A stretch of DNA of 64,000 nt from Pseudomonas sp. S09G 359 (GCF_002843605.1 NZ_CP025263.1:3811501-3875500); one strand, 5' to 3'. Counted from the stretch's first letter, positions 26,043 through 35,330 are shown. The notes: a model not told the origin generated them from the letters alone. Translations and numbers: made by a program.

Positions 26043-26052
26043 TCGTGCTCTA

Positions 26053-26146
26053 AATGTGGGAGGGGGCTTGCCCTCGATAGCGGTGGGTCATGCAACTGAT
26101 TAATTGGCCGACCCACCCTCATCGGGGGCAAGCCCACTCCCACATT
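26053..26146. repeat. REP doublet (REPIN-like), G-rich type
   Basis: Two inverted REP hairpins with the core GGGGGCTTGCC(C/T) flank a short spacer; outer ends are AATGTGGG and CCCACATT. Elements of this kind are mobilised by RAYT transposases, none of which is in the window. Confidence 0.85.
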
Positions 26147-26167
26147 GGAAAGTCGCCATTTTCCAGG

Positions 26168-26242
26168 TCAGTGTTCCATGGCATACCGGCGGCAGTTGCA
26201 CCACACTGGTCCACAACCACGACGGCGCGTCCAGCTGCCGCG
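26168..26242 (-). pseudogene. Fossil copy of the DUF2252 gene 3' end
   Basis: About 75 bp match the last codons of the DUF2252 gene (26365 onward) including its stop codon, with a 35-bp internal deletion and a few substitutions. It cannot be expressed as a gene. Confidence 0.8.
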
Positions 26243-26249
26243 TGCTCCA

Positions 26250-26343
26250 AATGTGGGAGGGGGCTTGCCCCCGATAGCGCTGTGTCATGCAACTGATTAA
26301 TTGGCTGACCCACCCTCATCGGGGGCAAGCCCCCTCCTACATT
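26250..26343. repeat. REP doublet (REPIN-like), second copy
   Basis: Copy of the 26053 element with a few substitutions; outer arms AATGTGGG and CTACATT. It lies directly after the stop of the DUF2252 gene. Confidence 0.85.
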
Positions 26344-26364
26344 GGAAGGTCGCCATTGTTCAGG

Positions 26365-27549
26365 TCAGTGTTCCAGGGCATAGCGGCGGCAATGGTTGAG
26401 GTAGCCCTGCTCATGGCTGCCTACCAGTTGCACCACGCTGGTCCACAACCACGACGGCGCGTCCAGGTGCCGCGAGCGGTTTTCCTGCAGCACCGCCATC
26501 CAGTCCTTACGGGTGGCCCGGTCCATCTGCCGGGCATGGGCGATCCCCACCACCCGCGCCAGGTAACCGGCAGCGTGCATGGCGTCGGTCTCGCTCAACT
26601 CATCGAGTTCCAGCTTCATGTCCTGGGGCAGCAGTTCGCGGATGAAAAAACCATGGTCCAGAAACCGCGTCGCCACCATGCGTTCCCCCAGGCCCGGTGA
26701 CAGCTGGCGCGCGCCTTCCACAACGCGACGGCCGTTATCCCGGGGCATCTTCGCCCGTGCCGCACGGGGTGCGGCAGCGCCGACGGCTTCCTTGATATCG
26801 ATCAGGCAATATTCCTGGTCGTCCTTGTCACCCACGCCCAGCAACGCCGCGTATCGCAACAAGCCCAGGGAGCTGCAGCCCTTGACCCAATAGGCCGAAT
26901 CCAGCAGTTCGACCTTGGCGTCCTTGGGCCGGCCCTTGAGCGAGGTGACCAACTGATGGATTTCATCCGAGGCGCAGAGGTTTTCCAGCGCGGCTTTTTC
27001 AGCCCGTGACAAAGACCAGAAATGCTTGCCCAAAGGAATCGTCGGCCGAACGTTGTCGATGCGTTCACGGGCGAGGTTTTTCCAGGTGCGCTCCACGGCG
27101 CTGCGCATCCCGGCCTTGACCTGTGAGGGACGCGGTGGCACTTCGTCGGGCTTGTCTTTGAACGCTTGCGCGTAGCCAACCATCATTTCCTCAAGCATGC
27201 GCGCAGAGGTGACCCCCGGCAGGTCCGAGCCGCGCGCAGCAGTGGCCAGGGACAGGGCCAGGCGCACCAGATCGTGAGCCGGGTTGCCGATGACTGCCTG
27301 GTCGAGGTCGCGGATATGCATATCGATGCGGCCCTTGGTGTCACCCGTGGGGCCGAGGTTGCCTGCGTGGCAGTCGCCGCAGATCCAGATGGCCGGGCCT
27401 TGAGGCAGGCGCCTGCCCATCTGGCTATGCAGCCACTCGTAGAATTGCACGGTGCTGCCGCGCACATAGGCGTGGGCCGAGCGCGCCATTTTCAGGTTTC
27501 GCAGTTGGGTCAGGTGAGGCATGCGGGCGGAAGGGCGCGGTGTTTTCAT
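26365..27549 (-). CDS. DUF2252 domain-containing protein
   Basis: A 394-residue protein of the DUF2252 family, which looks like a distant kinase/phosphotransferase fold: 'WICGDCHAGNLGP' and 'HIRDLDQAVIGNPAHDLVRLALSLA' resemble the catalytic HGD/N and Mg-binding D motifs of aminoglycoside-phosphotransferase-like proteins. No substrate is known. It is divergent from ampC, and its 3' end has been duplicated (26168-26242). Confidence 0.8.
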   Translation of the reverse strand: MKTPRPSARMPHLTQLRNLKMARSAHAYVRGSTVQFYEWLHSQMGRRLPQGPAIWICGDCHAGNLGPTGDTKGRIDMHIRDLDQAVIGNPAHDLVRLALSLATAARGSDLPGVTSARMLEEMMVGYAQAFKDKPDEVPPRPSQVKAGMRSAVERTWKNLARERIDNVRPTIPLGKHFWSLSRAEKAALENLCASDEIHQLVTSLKGRPKDAKVELLDSAYWVKGCSSLGLLRYAALLGVGDKDDQEYCLIDIKEAVGAAAPRAARAKMPRDNGRRVVEGARQLSPGLGERMVATRFLDHGFFIRELLPQDMKLELDELSETDAMHAAGYLARVVGIAHARQMDRATRKDWMAVLQENRSRHLDAPSWLWTSVVQLVGSHEQGYLNHCRRYALEH

Positions 27550-27591
27550 GGAAGAACTCAGTGCAGGTGTAGCGATAGAGCCTTGGCCATC

Positions 27592-27630
27592 GGCAAATGT
27601 TTCATAATATTTCTGAAATGTTTTTTTGCC
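27592..27630. promoter_or_regulatory. Nested inverted repeat in the DUF2252/ampC divergent region
   Basis: Outer arms GGCAAA (27592-27597) and TTTGCC (27625-27630) and inner arms TTTCA (27600-27604) and TGAAA (27614-27618) are nearly symmetric. The site is a candidate operator for one or both divergent genes. No ampR gene is adjacent. Confidence 0.4.
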
Positions 27631-27710
27631 TTGGGCCCTTGAACTGCCTACATTTGCCCTCGCCCGCGCAGGCGCTTTGTTCGATCGATCATTCTCATGG
27701 AAGCGTAAAC

Positions 27711-28865
27711 ATGTCCCAACATTTGCTGACTGGCGTGCGTCATTTCACGGCAATCGCAGCCCTTCTCGCCGCCGGCAACTGCCTGGCCGCCACCGATTTA
27801 CAGGCCGTGGTAGATGCCAGTGTCAAACCACTGATGCAGCAGCAGGCCATTCCCGGCCTGGCCGTCGCGGTGATCCAGGACGGTAAGGTGGACTACTTCA
27901 ACTACGGCGTCGCTGACCAGGCTACGCGCCAGCCGGTGAGTGAAAACACGCTGTTTGAAATCGGCTCGGTGAGCAAAACCTTCACCGCGACCCTGGCCGG
28001 TTATGCCGTAGCCACCGATAAACTCAAGCTCTCGGCGCCAGCCAGCCAGTACCTGCCAGCCCTGGCGGGTGGCAAGTTCGACCATATCAGCGTGCTCAAC
28101 CTCGGCACCTACACCGCCGGCGGCCTGCCCCTGCAATTCCCCCGTGAAGCAGACAATAGCGAGCGCATGATCGGCTATTTCCAACAGTGGAAACCCGACT
28201 TCGCCCCCGGCACCCAACGCCTGTATTCCAACCCCAGCCTGGGCCTGTTCGGCTACTTGGCGGCGCAGAGCCTCAACCGGCCGTTCGATAAGGCGATGGA
28301 AAAAATCCTGCTGCCTCGATTGCAGCTCAAGCACACCTTCCTCAAGGTGCCCGCGAGCCAGCAGCACCTCTACGCCCAAGGCTATGGCAAGGACGGCAAA
28401 CCGGTACGCGTCGGCCCCGGTGCACTGGACAGCGAAGCCTATGGCATCAAGACCAGCGCCAAGGACCTGCTTGGCTACGTGGCCGTCAATATGAACCCGG
28501 CAGGCCGAGGTAAAGACATAGAACGCGCGATCGCCGTCACCCACACCGGCTACTACCGCGTCGACGGCATGCGCCAAGGCCTGGGCTGGGAAATGTACCC
28601 CTACCCCATCCAGCTCAAGGCGTTGATTGACGGCAACTCCACGCCCATGGCCATGGAGCCGCACAAGGTCGAATGGCTGACCCCGCCCCAAGCGCCCTAC
28701 GCCGCTAGCCTGGTGAACAAGACCGGCTCCACCAACGGCTTTGGCGCGTATGTGGCGTATGTGCCGGGCAAGCGCATGGGTGTGGTGATCCTGGCGAACA
28801 AGAACTACCCGAATGCCGAACGGGTGAAAGTCGCCCATGCGATCTTGAGCGCGATGGATAACTAA
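27711..28865 (+). CDS. ampC: Class C beta-lactamase
   Basis: A 384-residue serine beta-lactamase or close relative. It has a Sec signal peptide (cleaved after LAA near residue 25), Ser86-x-x-Lys89 (SVSK), Tyr172-Ser-Asn174 and Lys337-Thr-Gly339, the three class C motifs at normal spacing. It hydrolyses beta-lactams, mainly cephalosporins, in the periplasm. The start at 27711 is preferred over 27597 because it begins the signal peptide. The usual divergent ampR is not here; the divergent gene is DUF2252, so regulation may differ from the classic AmpR model or act from a distance. Confidence 0.9.
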   Translation: MSQHLLTGVRHFTAIAALLAAGNCLAATDLQAVVDASVKPLMQQQAIPGLAVAVIQDGKVDYFNYGVADQATRQPVSENTLFEIGSVSKTFTATLAGYAVATDKLKLSAPASQYLPALAGGKFDHISVLNLGTYTAGGLPLQFPREADNSERMIGYFQQWKPDFAPGTQRLYSNPSLGLFGYLAAQSLNRPFDKAMEKILLPRLQLKHTFLKVPASQQHLYAQGYGKDGKPVRVGPGALDSEAYGIKTSAKDLLGYVAVNMNPAGRGKDIERAIAVTHTGYYRVDGMRQGLGWEMYPYPIQLKALIDGNSTPMAMEPHKVEWLTPPQAPYAASLVNKTGSTNGFGAYVAYVPGKRMGVVILANKNYPNAERVKVAHAILSAMDN

Positions 28866-28880
28866 GCTCAACAACGATCA

Positions 28881-28974
28881 AATGTGGGAGCGGGCTTGCT
28901 CGCGAAGGCGGTGTGTCAATCAACTTGTCTCGCGCCTGACACACCGCTTTCGCGAGCAAGCCCGCTCCCACATT
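28881..28974. repeat. REP doublet (REPIN-like), GCGGG type
   Basis: Inverted AATGTGGGAGCGGGCTTGCT-type REP hairpins with a 30-bp spacer, just downstream of ampC. Confidence 0.85.
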
Positions 28975-29011
28975 TAGAGCGTTGTAGTGATGAGTTTCGA
29001 GGCGATTTGCC

Positions 29012-29077
29012 GGATGCTGAGGCCAGCAGCGCAGCATCCTGGTGCACGAACCGGCACCGATCGTGCGTTGGTGCCGG
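29012..29077. terminator. Two tandem perfect hairpins between convergent genes
   Basis: GGATGCTG/CAGCATCC (29012-29039, 12-nt loop) and CCGGCACC/GGTGCCGG (29051-29077, 11-nt loop) stand side by side before the end of the bpX6-like gene. They lack T tracts but probably stabilise the 3' ends of the convergent ampC and bpX transcripts. Confidence 0.5.
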
Positions 29078-29083
29078 ACACGC

Positions 29084-31978
29084 TCAGTGCAAGCTGATGT
29101 TGCGCTGGCTGGCGCCGTCAATCGTGATGTGGCTCAAGCGCCCCTGATCGTCGAATAGCAGCCAGCCCTCGCCGGTGCTACGGATGTTCACCTCCGGCCA
29201 CGGCCACTGCACCACCGCGCACAGGCGGTCACTGCTGCGGTGGATGAAGTGCCAACAGGTGTCGAATTCACCCGCCATGTAACCAATAACCAACCATTGC
29301 GCGTCCAGTTCAATGCGCACGGGCACACCATCCGTGAAGCCGTCGTCATAGCCGGGCATGCGGTAGCCCTTGCGCGTGCCGTTGACCATGATCACCAGGA
29401 TGGGCGCTTCGCCTTCGTGATGCTTGACCAGAAACTCGAAGGTCTGGGCGAGTGCGCAAAACAGCGGGCTCCCCTGCTCCGTCTGCGGCAGCGGCTCACG
29501 CCCCGCCAGGCGGCGCTCGGGCAACCGATAGTGCCAGCGCTCGCCGCCGTGTTGCGGGTCATGGAGCCACAGGAACTCATTGTGCTCATCGCTTTTGAAC
29601 ACGCGGACAGTTCCGGGCAAGTCGCTGACATGCCAGAGGATTTCAAAGCCGCGGTCCACATCCACCACGCGCAGTTGCCGGCCTTGGCCGATGGTCCAGG
29701 TGCTGCCGTCAAAGACGTTGGCGAACACATCCAATAGCAACATCCCGAGGTCAGTCGCCGTGCGGTTGACCAGGTCCAGCTTGCTGATCCGCCACCCTGT
29801 GTCGCGGCGGGTCAGTACCAGTGCCATCTGCTGGCTATGGGCTAGGACGATACGTTGCGCCGGCACGGCGAAGTGAAACAGCGCCTTGCCGGTTGCATCC
29901 GTCACCACCGCGCCGGCCTCGCCCAGCGCCACCAGGTAGCGCCCGTCTGCCAGCAACACCGCATCCTGTAACGGGCGGCTGCCCATTGCCGGGGCGGGCC
30001 ATTCAAGCGGGCTGCCCACGCGGTCGAGGGAGCGCACCGGAGGACGCTTGAGCGCCTGCCCCGGCAGGTCTGCCAGCAGGTACTTGTCGCGGCTCATTTT
30101 GACCAGTAGTTGCAGTTGGTTGAAGTTCAGCCCGCCACGACCACTGAGCTGGTCCGCCAGCACGGCGTGCACGGTCGAGCCGGCGAGCCAGGCCAGAGCG
30201 GCGCTTTCGGACTTGTGCGCCAACATGGCATGCGCCAGGGCATCGCGCTCGAGGTAACGCTCAGGATCGTCGCGTAGCTGTTCGAGCCAGGCACCGTAAG
30301 CCTGCAGGGTCTCGGGCAGCAAAATCGCGCGCTTGACCAACGCCCCCATCGCCAGGCGCCCGCCCGCCGCCTCGGCATTGAGCAGCCATTGCGCGGCGCG
30401 CGGGCGTTCGGCAGGCAGGCTCCAAACCACCTCGACGGCTTGCAGCCACTGGCCCTTGGCGATCAGCGATTCAGCCCATTCCAGACGCAAGCGGTCGGCC
30501 GTTTCCGGCTGCTTGGTCTGAAGCATCACCACCGCTTCGGCAAACGCATTATCACGACGCGCCACCAGCAAGGCGCGCTGCCAGTTCTCGGCCAGGCACA
30601 GCAGACGCACGATCACCGCCGCCGGCATATCCCAGGCCAGGGCCAGGTCGGCAGCTTGCTGATGGCGTGCGTGTTTCTCCAGGTAGTCGAGGGCTTCCTG
30701 ACGTTCCTTGAGCAGCTCGGCGAGGACAAACACCGCCTCTTCGATGCGGCCCTCACGGGCCAGGCGCTCGTAGGTCTGGCGATAGACCCGGCGCAGGTGC
30801 TCGGTCAGCCCTTCCTCGAACAGGTAGGAACGGCCGTGGCCATTCTGCTGGCTAAGGGTCAAGTCCTCCCTACGCTGGGGCGTGCCGAAGCTCTGTTCCA
30901 CCGAGGATTGCTCACCGCCCAACGGGATCGCGTGGCGCAAGGCCTCGGAGAAATCGCCGTTTTCGAACATCTCCAGCATGCGCTGCATGTAGGCAGCTTG
31001 GCGCTTGCCATACAGCCTGGAGAGTTTTGAATTCAGGGTCAGGCGGGTCAGCCAACGCCGCCACATGACCGGTTTACGCTGACCCGCCTGAGCCCGTTGG
31101 CTGATGCTTGGCGCAGCCGGGGCACGCGGCGGCGCATGGATGACCGGCGTGCCGCGCTGCAGGAATTTGTTCAACCCGAGCAATAACAGGGTGAAGACCA
31201 CGGCGCTGATGAGCATCCCCAGAATAACGCTGCCGACGTGCTCGTTGGTCGGGGCGTGAACCGCTGACTGCGGCGCTGATTGGCCCTGCACGGCCATCCA
31301 GATCAGCCCCGCCACCAAGGCCAGGGTCGCGCCGAGTTTCAATGCCGGGTATTGCGCCGGCGTCGTCGTGTCCCATTGGTTTTGCGCGCGTGTGGGCGAC
31401 GGTGTCGGGGCTGGTGTGGGCGCCGGCGCCTGGCGCTGGCGCTCCAACAGCGCCTGCATGACCCCTGCCTGTTCCGGACTGACCGGTTGCAGAGCCCCGC
31501 CGAGAATCTCGCGCACATCGGTTACCACCGCCTCGGGCAGAGGCTGTGCAATGGGCGCGTGGCAATCATAGGTGTCGAGCAAGGTGTAGGCACTGATGTC
31601 GAGCCACTGCCCTGGCTCCAACGCCAGGGCATCACGCAGGTGCAGCGCATGTACATGGCTGCCGCGCACCAGCCACAGGTCGGCGGGCGGCAAGGCACGC
31701 AGCTCCTCGGCGGCCAGCCGGGCTGAACACAGGCCACGGCCCTGGCGCACCAGCGGCCACCCGGCGAGGGCTTCGCAGTGCACCGAGACGGGCGCGGCGA
31801 ACCGCAGCATATCGCCCTCGGCAAAGCGCGATGCCGCAGCGCCCGTGTGCCAATGCGCGAGGATCAGGCGCGCACGTTCTTGTAGCGTGTAGCGCTCGGC
31901 GGGCAGCCAAAGGCCGTCAATCTGCTGGTGGCCGGTCAACAGCGGCCGGCGGATTACGAGGGGGTCCTGCTCAAGCAT
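29084..31978 (-). CDS. bpX6-like beta-propeller protein of MoxR-vWA system
   Basis: A 964-residue protein, last gene of the four-gene operon. The N-terminal 170 residues form an unannotated domain matching my recollection of the bpX6 component. Two hydrophobic segments lie near 215-285, residues 310-620 are helical with TPR-like spacing, and residues 650-960 contain WD/propeller-like beta repeats ('GRYLVALGEAGAVVTDATGKALFHF' and similar). It should be membrane-anchored. ATG 31978 follows a strong AAGGAGG site, and the upstream stop overlaps it by 8 bp. The function is inferred as effector or scaffold of the ternary system. Confidence 0.65.
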   Translation of the reverse strand: MLEQDPLVIRRPLLTGHQQIDGLWLPAERYTLQERARLILAHWHTGAAASRFAEGDMLRFAAPVSVHCEALAGWPLVRQGRGLCSARLAAEELRALPPADLWLVRGSHVHALHLRDALALEPGQWLDISAYTLLDTYDCHAPIAQPLPEAVVTDVREILGGALQPVSPEQAGVMQALLERQRQAPAPTPAPTPSPTRAQNQWDTTTPAQYPALKLGATLALVAGLIWMAVQGQSAPQSAVHAPTNEHVGSVILGMLISAVVFTLLLLGLNKFLQRGTPVIHAPPRAPAAPSISQRAQAGQRKPVMWRRWLTRLTLNSKLSRLYGKRQAAYMQRMLEMFENGDFSEALRHAIPLGGEQSSVEQSFGTPQRREDLTLSQQNGHGRSYLFEEGLTEHLRRVYRQTYERLAREGRIEEAVFVLAELLKERQEALDYLEKHARHQQAADLALAWDMPAAVIVRLLCLAENWQRALLVARRDNAFAEAVVMLQTKQPETADRLRLEWAESLIAKGQWLQAVEVVWSLPAERPRAAQWLLNAEAAGGRLAMGALVKRAILLPETLQAYGAWLEQLRDDPERYLERDALAHAMLAHKSESAALAWLAGSTVHAVLADQLSGRGGLNFNQLQLLVKMSRDKYLLADLPGQALKRPPVRSLDRVGSPLEWPAPAMGSRPLQDAVLLADGRYLVALGEAGAVVTDATGKALFHFAVPAQRIVLAHSQQMALVLTRRDTGWRISKLDLVNRTATDLGMLLLDVFANVFDGSTWTIGQGRQLRVVDVDRGFEILWHVSDLPGTVRVFKSDEHNEFLWLHDPQHGGERWHYRLPERRLAGREPLPQTEQGSPLFCALAQTFEFLVKHHEGEAPILVIMVNGTRKGYRMPGYDDGFTDGVPVRIELDAQWLVIGYMAGEFDTCWHFIHRSSDRLCAVVQWPWPEVNIRSTGEGWLLFDDQGRLSHITIDGASQRNISLH

Positions 31979-33779
31979 TGGAGCCTCCTTGCTTAAGGTC
32001 ACACATCACTTGCAAACGCATGGCGCGCTCGGCAAGGGCGTACACCAATAATTCACGCGTGTTGGTCAGCACCGCCACCAGGCCGCTCATGGGGCAGAAG
32101 CTCGCCCGGGCAATCGGCGCCGAGGTGGTGAACAGAACCCGCGCCTGCCCTTGGACGTACAGGCCGACGGTGTGCTGGTTCGGCCCCAGCAGTACCAACG
32201 AGTAGCACTCTTGCGCGCCATCTTCGTGGTGCAGGCCGATGGCCTTCCAGCCAGGCGGCAGGTCGATCTGGGCTTTTTTCGTGGGGAAGCTGTCATGGGT
32301 GACCAGGCGCCAACTCTGATGGCTGCCATGCTGGGTGAGCAATGCGCAGCCACCAAAGTCGTATGCCCAGCGCGCTGCGCTGGCAAACAGCACCTGGCTC
32401 ACGCCGGCAGCGGCACCGACCGCGTAGCCCGAGGCCCTGGGGCCCGCAACGGTGGCCGGGTAGATGACCACCTGCGCACCTTCGCTACGGGCGTAAACCA
32501 GGCGCATGGTGTCTACCTGCGCCAGCCCCAGTACGTCGCTCGTCACCCCGCAGCCTGCATCCTCCGGTAAACGCCGACCGCGTTGCTGCCAGTAGGCGAG
32601 CTGGCCTTTGCTATCCAGCACGTACAGGCGCTCGGACTGCTGGCCGCGCAGCCACACCGCCGGCAGAAAGGTTGCCGTTCCCGGTGGCAGGTGCATTTCT
32701 TCGCGTGACGGCTTGGGCGTGGAAACGATGGTGGGGATGTTCCAGAAATCCAGGGTGTTCTCATCCCCCAGCAATGCGCCGAGGCTGCGATGGTGAAAGG
32801 TCGCGGCGAGCACATGCTGGTGTTTGCCCCACAGGCGCCGTCGCACCTCGATGGCTTTTTTCTGGTTTTTGTGGGGCAGCTTGATCACCACCATCCCAGG
32901 CTCGTCCAACATCCGCAGGGCCACATAGTGGCCTGAGCCGGAGATCACCGGCGGCAGGGTCAAGGCCACCCGAGGCACCTTGCCGGCAGCGGTGGGCCCT
33001 GGCGTGTGCACCTCGTTTTCGAAGTGGCCCTTGAGCAATCGCACGCTCTGTTGCTCATCCGGGATCGGCAACGCCACACGCTGCGTCTGCCCAGCCTGCA
33101 AGGCGAACGACAGGCTGCGCCCATCCAGGCTGCGCTGAATCTGCACCCGGTGCGTGCACACCTTGGGATCGGTTGCAGGCAAGCGCTGCCCGACCACCCA
33201 GCATTCGCCGGTGGCCTGGTCGGCCAGGCAGTCGCGCCATGCCAGCCAATGGCTGTCGCTCACCGTTTCATAGGTACGCGCGTTGAGCAGGCGTTTGAGC
33301 TGCGCCGCTGAGTCCAACTCATGCAGCACCGGCGCGCCTTGCAGAATGCCCCAGCGCAGTTGCGCCCCGGCATCGCTGGCACGCCGCGCCAGCAACATCA
33401 ACAGCGCCAGGTGAACCAGCCGCGCAGCCCCCAGTTGCAAAGGGCCCGCGTCGAACAACACGACAATCAGGCGGTTCGCCTCACGGGCACGATACTGGGG
33501 GGCGAGGAACATATGCTCGCCGCCCACCGCCCGGCGCAGGAATTCGTCGGGCACTTCCTCGGCCAGTAACCATTCGCTGGAGAGCAGCCGCTCGTAGGGA
33601 CCACGGCGCTGCAGATCGCCCAGGCCATCAGGCTCCGGCACGCCGCCCTGGTGCCGGCCACGCAGCGGCCCGAGCACCGGGTTGATGCGGCCCAGCAAGT
33701 CGGCGAACAGTGGCAGGTGCTGCGGGGCAAACCATTCCAGCCATTGTCGCCAGGGTTGCAGCGCTTCAGGCAGTTGCAT
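31971..33779 (-). CDS. Degenerate vWA plus beta-propeller (bpX) protein
   Basis: A 602-residue protein. Residues about 90-200 look like a von Willebrand A fold whose MIDAS DxSxS motif is degraded to DAGPL ('LIVVLFDAGPLQLGAARLVHLALLMLLARRA'), so metal-dependent binding may be lost. Residues 250-590 are beta-rich with repeated propeller-like segments ('LYVLDSKGQLAYWQQRG', 'TVGLYVQGQARVLF'). No membrane helix is visible. It overlaps the bpX5-like gene upstream by 14 bp and bpX6 downstream by 8 bp. It is the likely adaptor between the MoxR ATPase and targets. Confidence 0.65.
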   Translation of the reverse strand: MQLPEALQPWRQWLEWFAPQHLPLFADLLGRINPVLGPLRGRHQGGVPEPDGLGDLQRRGPYERLLSSEWLLAEEVPDEFLRRAVGGEHMFLAPQYRAREANRLIVVLFDAGPLQLGAARLVHLALLMLLARRASDAGAQLRWGILQGAPVLHELDSAAQLKRLLNARTYETVSDSHWLAWRDCLADQATGECWVVGQRLPATDPKVCTHRVQIQRSLDGRSLSFALQAGQTQRVALPIPDEQQSVRLLKGHFENEVHTPGPTAAGKVPRVALTLPPVISGSGHYVALRMLDEPGMVVIKLPHKNQKKAIEVRRRLWGKHQHVLAATFHHRSLGALLGDENTLDFWNIPTIVSTPKPSREEMHLPPGTATFLPAVWLRGQQSERLYVLDSKGQLAYWQQRGRRLPEDAGCGVTSDVLGLAQVDTMRLVYARSEGAQVVIYPATVAGPRASGYAVGAAAGVSQVLFASAARWAYDFGGCALLTQHGSHQSWRLVTHDSFPTKKAQIDLPPGWKAIGLHHEDGAQECYSLVLLGPNQHTVGLYVQGQARVLFTTSAPIARASFCPMSGLVAVLTNTRELLVYALAERAMRLQVMCDLKQGGSNA

Positions 33780-34212
33780 GGCGTGCCCCCCAATAGGTTG
33801 CGATTCGCTGCAGAACTTCAGGCGACACGGTCTGCAGGCGGTCCAGCGGGATCACCACCTGGGGCTCGCGCCACACCAGCAAGGGCAAACGCTTGAAGCG
33901 CGCCGACAAGGCCTGACCGAGCAAATCCTCCGGCACATCCGGCGCCCAACGGGTAGGCAACCAGAGCCCTGGCGCGCAGGCGCTGGGCGCGGCGTAGGCC
34001 ACCGCGTCGACCCAGGGCAAATCCGCAGTCATACCGGTCACCACCAGCACATCGCCGTTGGCAGTGGCTTGCAGGCGTGCGGCCTGTTCGCCGGGGAGCA
34101 ACGCCAGGCGTCGGTGCAAGCGCCTTGCCGCGTCGCCCCAGGCCACGGCGGCCTGGGGCTCGGCCGGCACCTGCCGCGAACGCCAGGCCCAGGGCTGCGC
34201 TAGCGCACTCAT
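33766..34212 (-). CDS. Small bpX5-like component of MoxR-vWA system
   Basis: A 148-residue protein with no recognised catalytic motif. Its size and position between moxR and the vWA-propeller gene match the component that I recall as bpX5 in these operons. Tryptophans and short beta segments are consistent with a small beta-rich adaptor. The start overlaps the moxR stop (ATGA), so it is translationally coupled to the ATPase. Confidence 0.55.
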   Translation of the reverse strand: MSALAQPWAWRSRQVPAEPQAAVAWGDAARRLHRRLALLPGEQAARLQATANGDVLVVTGMTADLPWVDAVAYAAPSACAPGLWLPTRWAPDVPEDLLGQALSARFKRLPLLVWREPQVVIPLDRLQTVSPEVLQRIATYWGARHATA

Positions 34213-35330
34213 TCGGCAGGGGTCAGCAAGCGAGTGAGTTGCCCCCGCGCCTGCTGCAATGGCTCGGGCAGGGTCTGGCTATCGAAGTTGGCATCGATCT
34301 CGCGCAGCAAGCCTTCCAGCACGGCACTGGCCGGCGGCTCGCTGCGGGCGAGGTAGTCTTCGGCCGTTTCCAGCAGGCGGTTGAACCGCGACATCGGCTG
34401 CAAGGTGGCCTCTTCTACTGCACTGAACAGATGGCTATTGCTCGACGCGGCAAACAGGTCGCGCAACACCTCACGAGCATGTTGCTGGGTTTCCTGGGTC
34501 GGCAGCACGTACAGCAGCGGCCACAGGTCGGCATCACTGGCCTCCAGGCGGCCACCCAGCAGTGCGGCGGCGGCGATCAGTCGCTGGGATTTGACGATGC
34601 GCCGGTCGGACAACTGAATGCCGGCTTCGCGCAGGCGGCGAATGGCCTGGGCCAGGGCTGGACGAACGTTGCCGAGGTCGACGCTTTTCATCGCTTGGCT
34701 GAGGGTGTCCAGTTGCGTAAGCCCCAGCAACTGCTGGACTGGCCGCTGTTCCGACTGCCAGCCGCCCGCCAACATGGCTTCCAACTGATTGTCCGGTACC
34801 GATTCAACAAACAGGTGCAGCAGGAACCGGTCACCGAAGGCCGCCAACGCTTCGTCATCCGGCAGGCCGTTGGCCGCGCCGACGCACACCCGCAACGGGC
34901 ATTGGACCTGGGTATGGCCACGGCGAAAACGGCGCTCGTTGAGCACGCCCAGCAGGGTATTGAGGATGGCAGTGGAACCGAGAAAGACCTCGTCGAGAAA
35001 CACGATATCGGCTTCCGGCAGCATGCCGCTGACATCGGTTTCCACCGTGCCTTCGCGCAGTTTTTTCAGGTCCACCGCGCCGAACAGTTCGGAAGGCTCG
35101 GTAAAGCGCCCGAGCAGGTACTCAAAATAGCGCCCGCCCATGGACTGCGCCACGCGCCGCACCACGGCACTTTTGGCAGTGCCGGGCGGCCCGATGACCA
35201 GGATGTGCTCCTGGGCCACGGCAGCCAGCACGATCAGCTCGGCCAGTTGTTCACGCCCGACCAGGCCTTCGGTGGCCGCACGCACGGCTTGGCGAATTTG
35301 CGCGGCAGCGCTGTGCAACTGAGCAATCAT
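34209..35330 (-). CDS. MoxR family AAA+ ATPase (ternary system)
   Basis: A 373-residue MoxR ATPase with Walker A GPPGTAKS (about residues 47-54), Walker B 'DIVFLDEVF', sensor regions in 'GAANGLPDDEAL', and a C-terminal lid. This RavA-like/MoxR branch acts as a chaperone with vWA partners. ATG 35330 follows AGGGA at good spacing and is preferred to 35351. It leads the four-gene operon and is divergent from the GFA gene. It differs clearly from the MoxR at 61632. Confidence 0.85.
   Translation of the reverse strand: MIAQLHSAAAQIRQAVRAATEGLVGREQLAELIVLAAVAQEHILVIGPPGTAKSAVVRRVAQSMGGRYFEYLLGRFTEPSELFGAVDLKKLREGTVETDVSGMLPEADIVFLDEVFLGSTAILNTLLGVLNERRFRRGHTQVQCPLRVCVGAANGLPDDEALAAFGDRFLLHLFVESVPDNQLEAMLAGGWQSEQRPVQQLLGLTQLDTLSQAMKSVDLGNVRPALAQAIRRLREAGIQLSDRRIVKSQRLIAAAALLGGRLEASDADLWPLLYVLPTQETQQHAREVLRDLFAASSNSHLFSAVEEATLQPMSRFNRLLETAEDYLARSEPPASAVLEGLLREIDANFDSQTLPEPLQQARGQLTRLLTPAE

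Larger units (their letters stand above)
26045..26438. repeat. 197-bp tandem duplication with REP doublet and gene-tail copy
   Basis: Two copies with a 197-bp offset (for example AAATGTGGG at 26052 and 26249; TCAGTG at 26168 and 26365). Each copy contains a REP doublet and the 3' end of the DUF2252 gene. The first copy has lost 35 bp inside the gene tail and carries scattered substitutions, so the event is not recent. Confidence 0.85.

Noticed and set aside
26053..26343. A CRISPR array from the paired repeats
   Set aside because: Only two units, each an internally inverted REP doublet, with a duplicated gene tail between; there are no short unique spacers and no cas genes.
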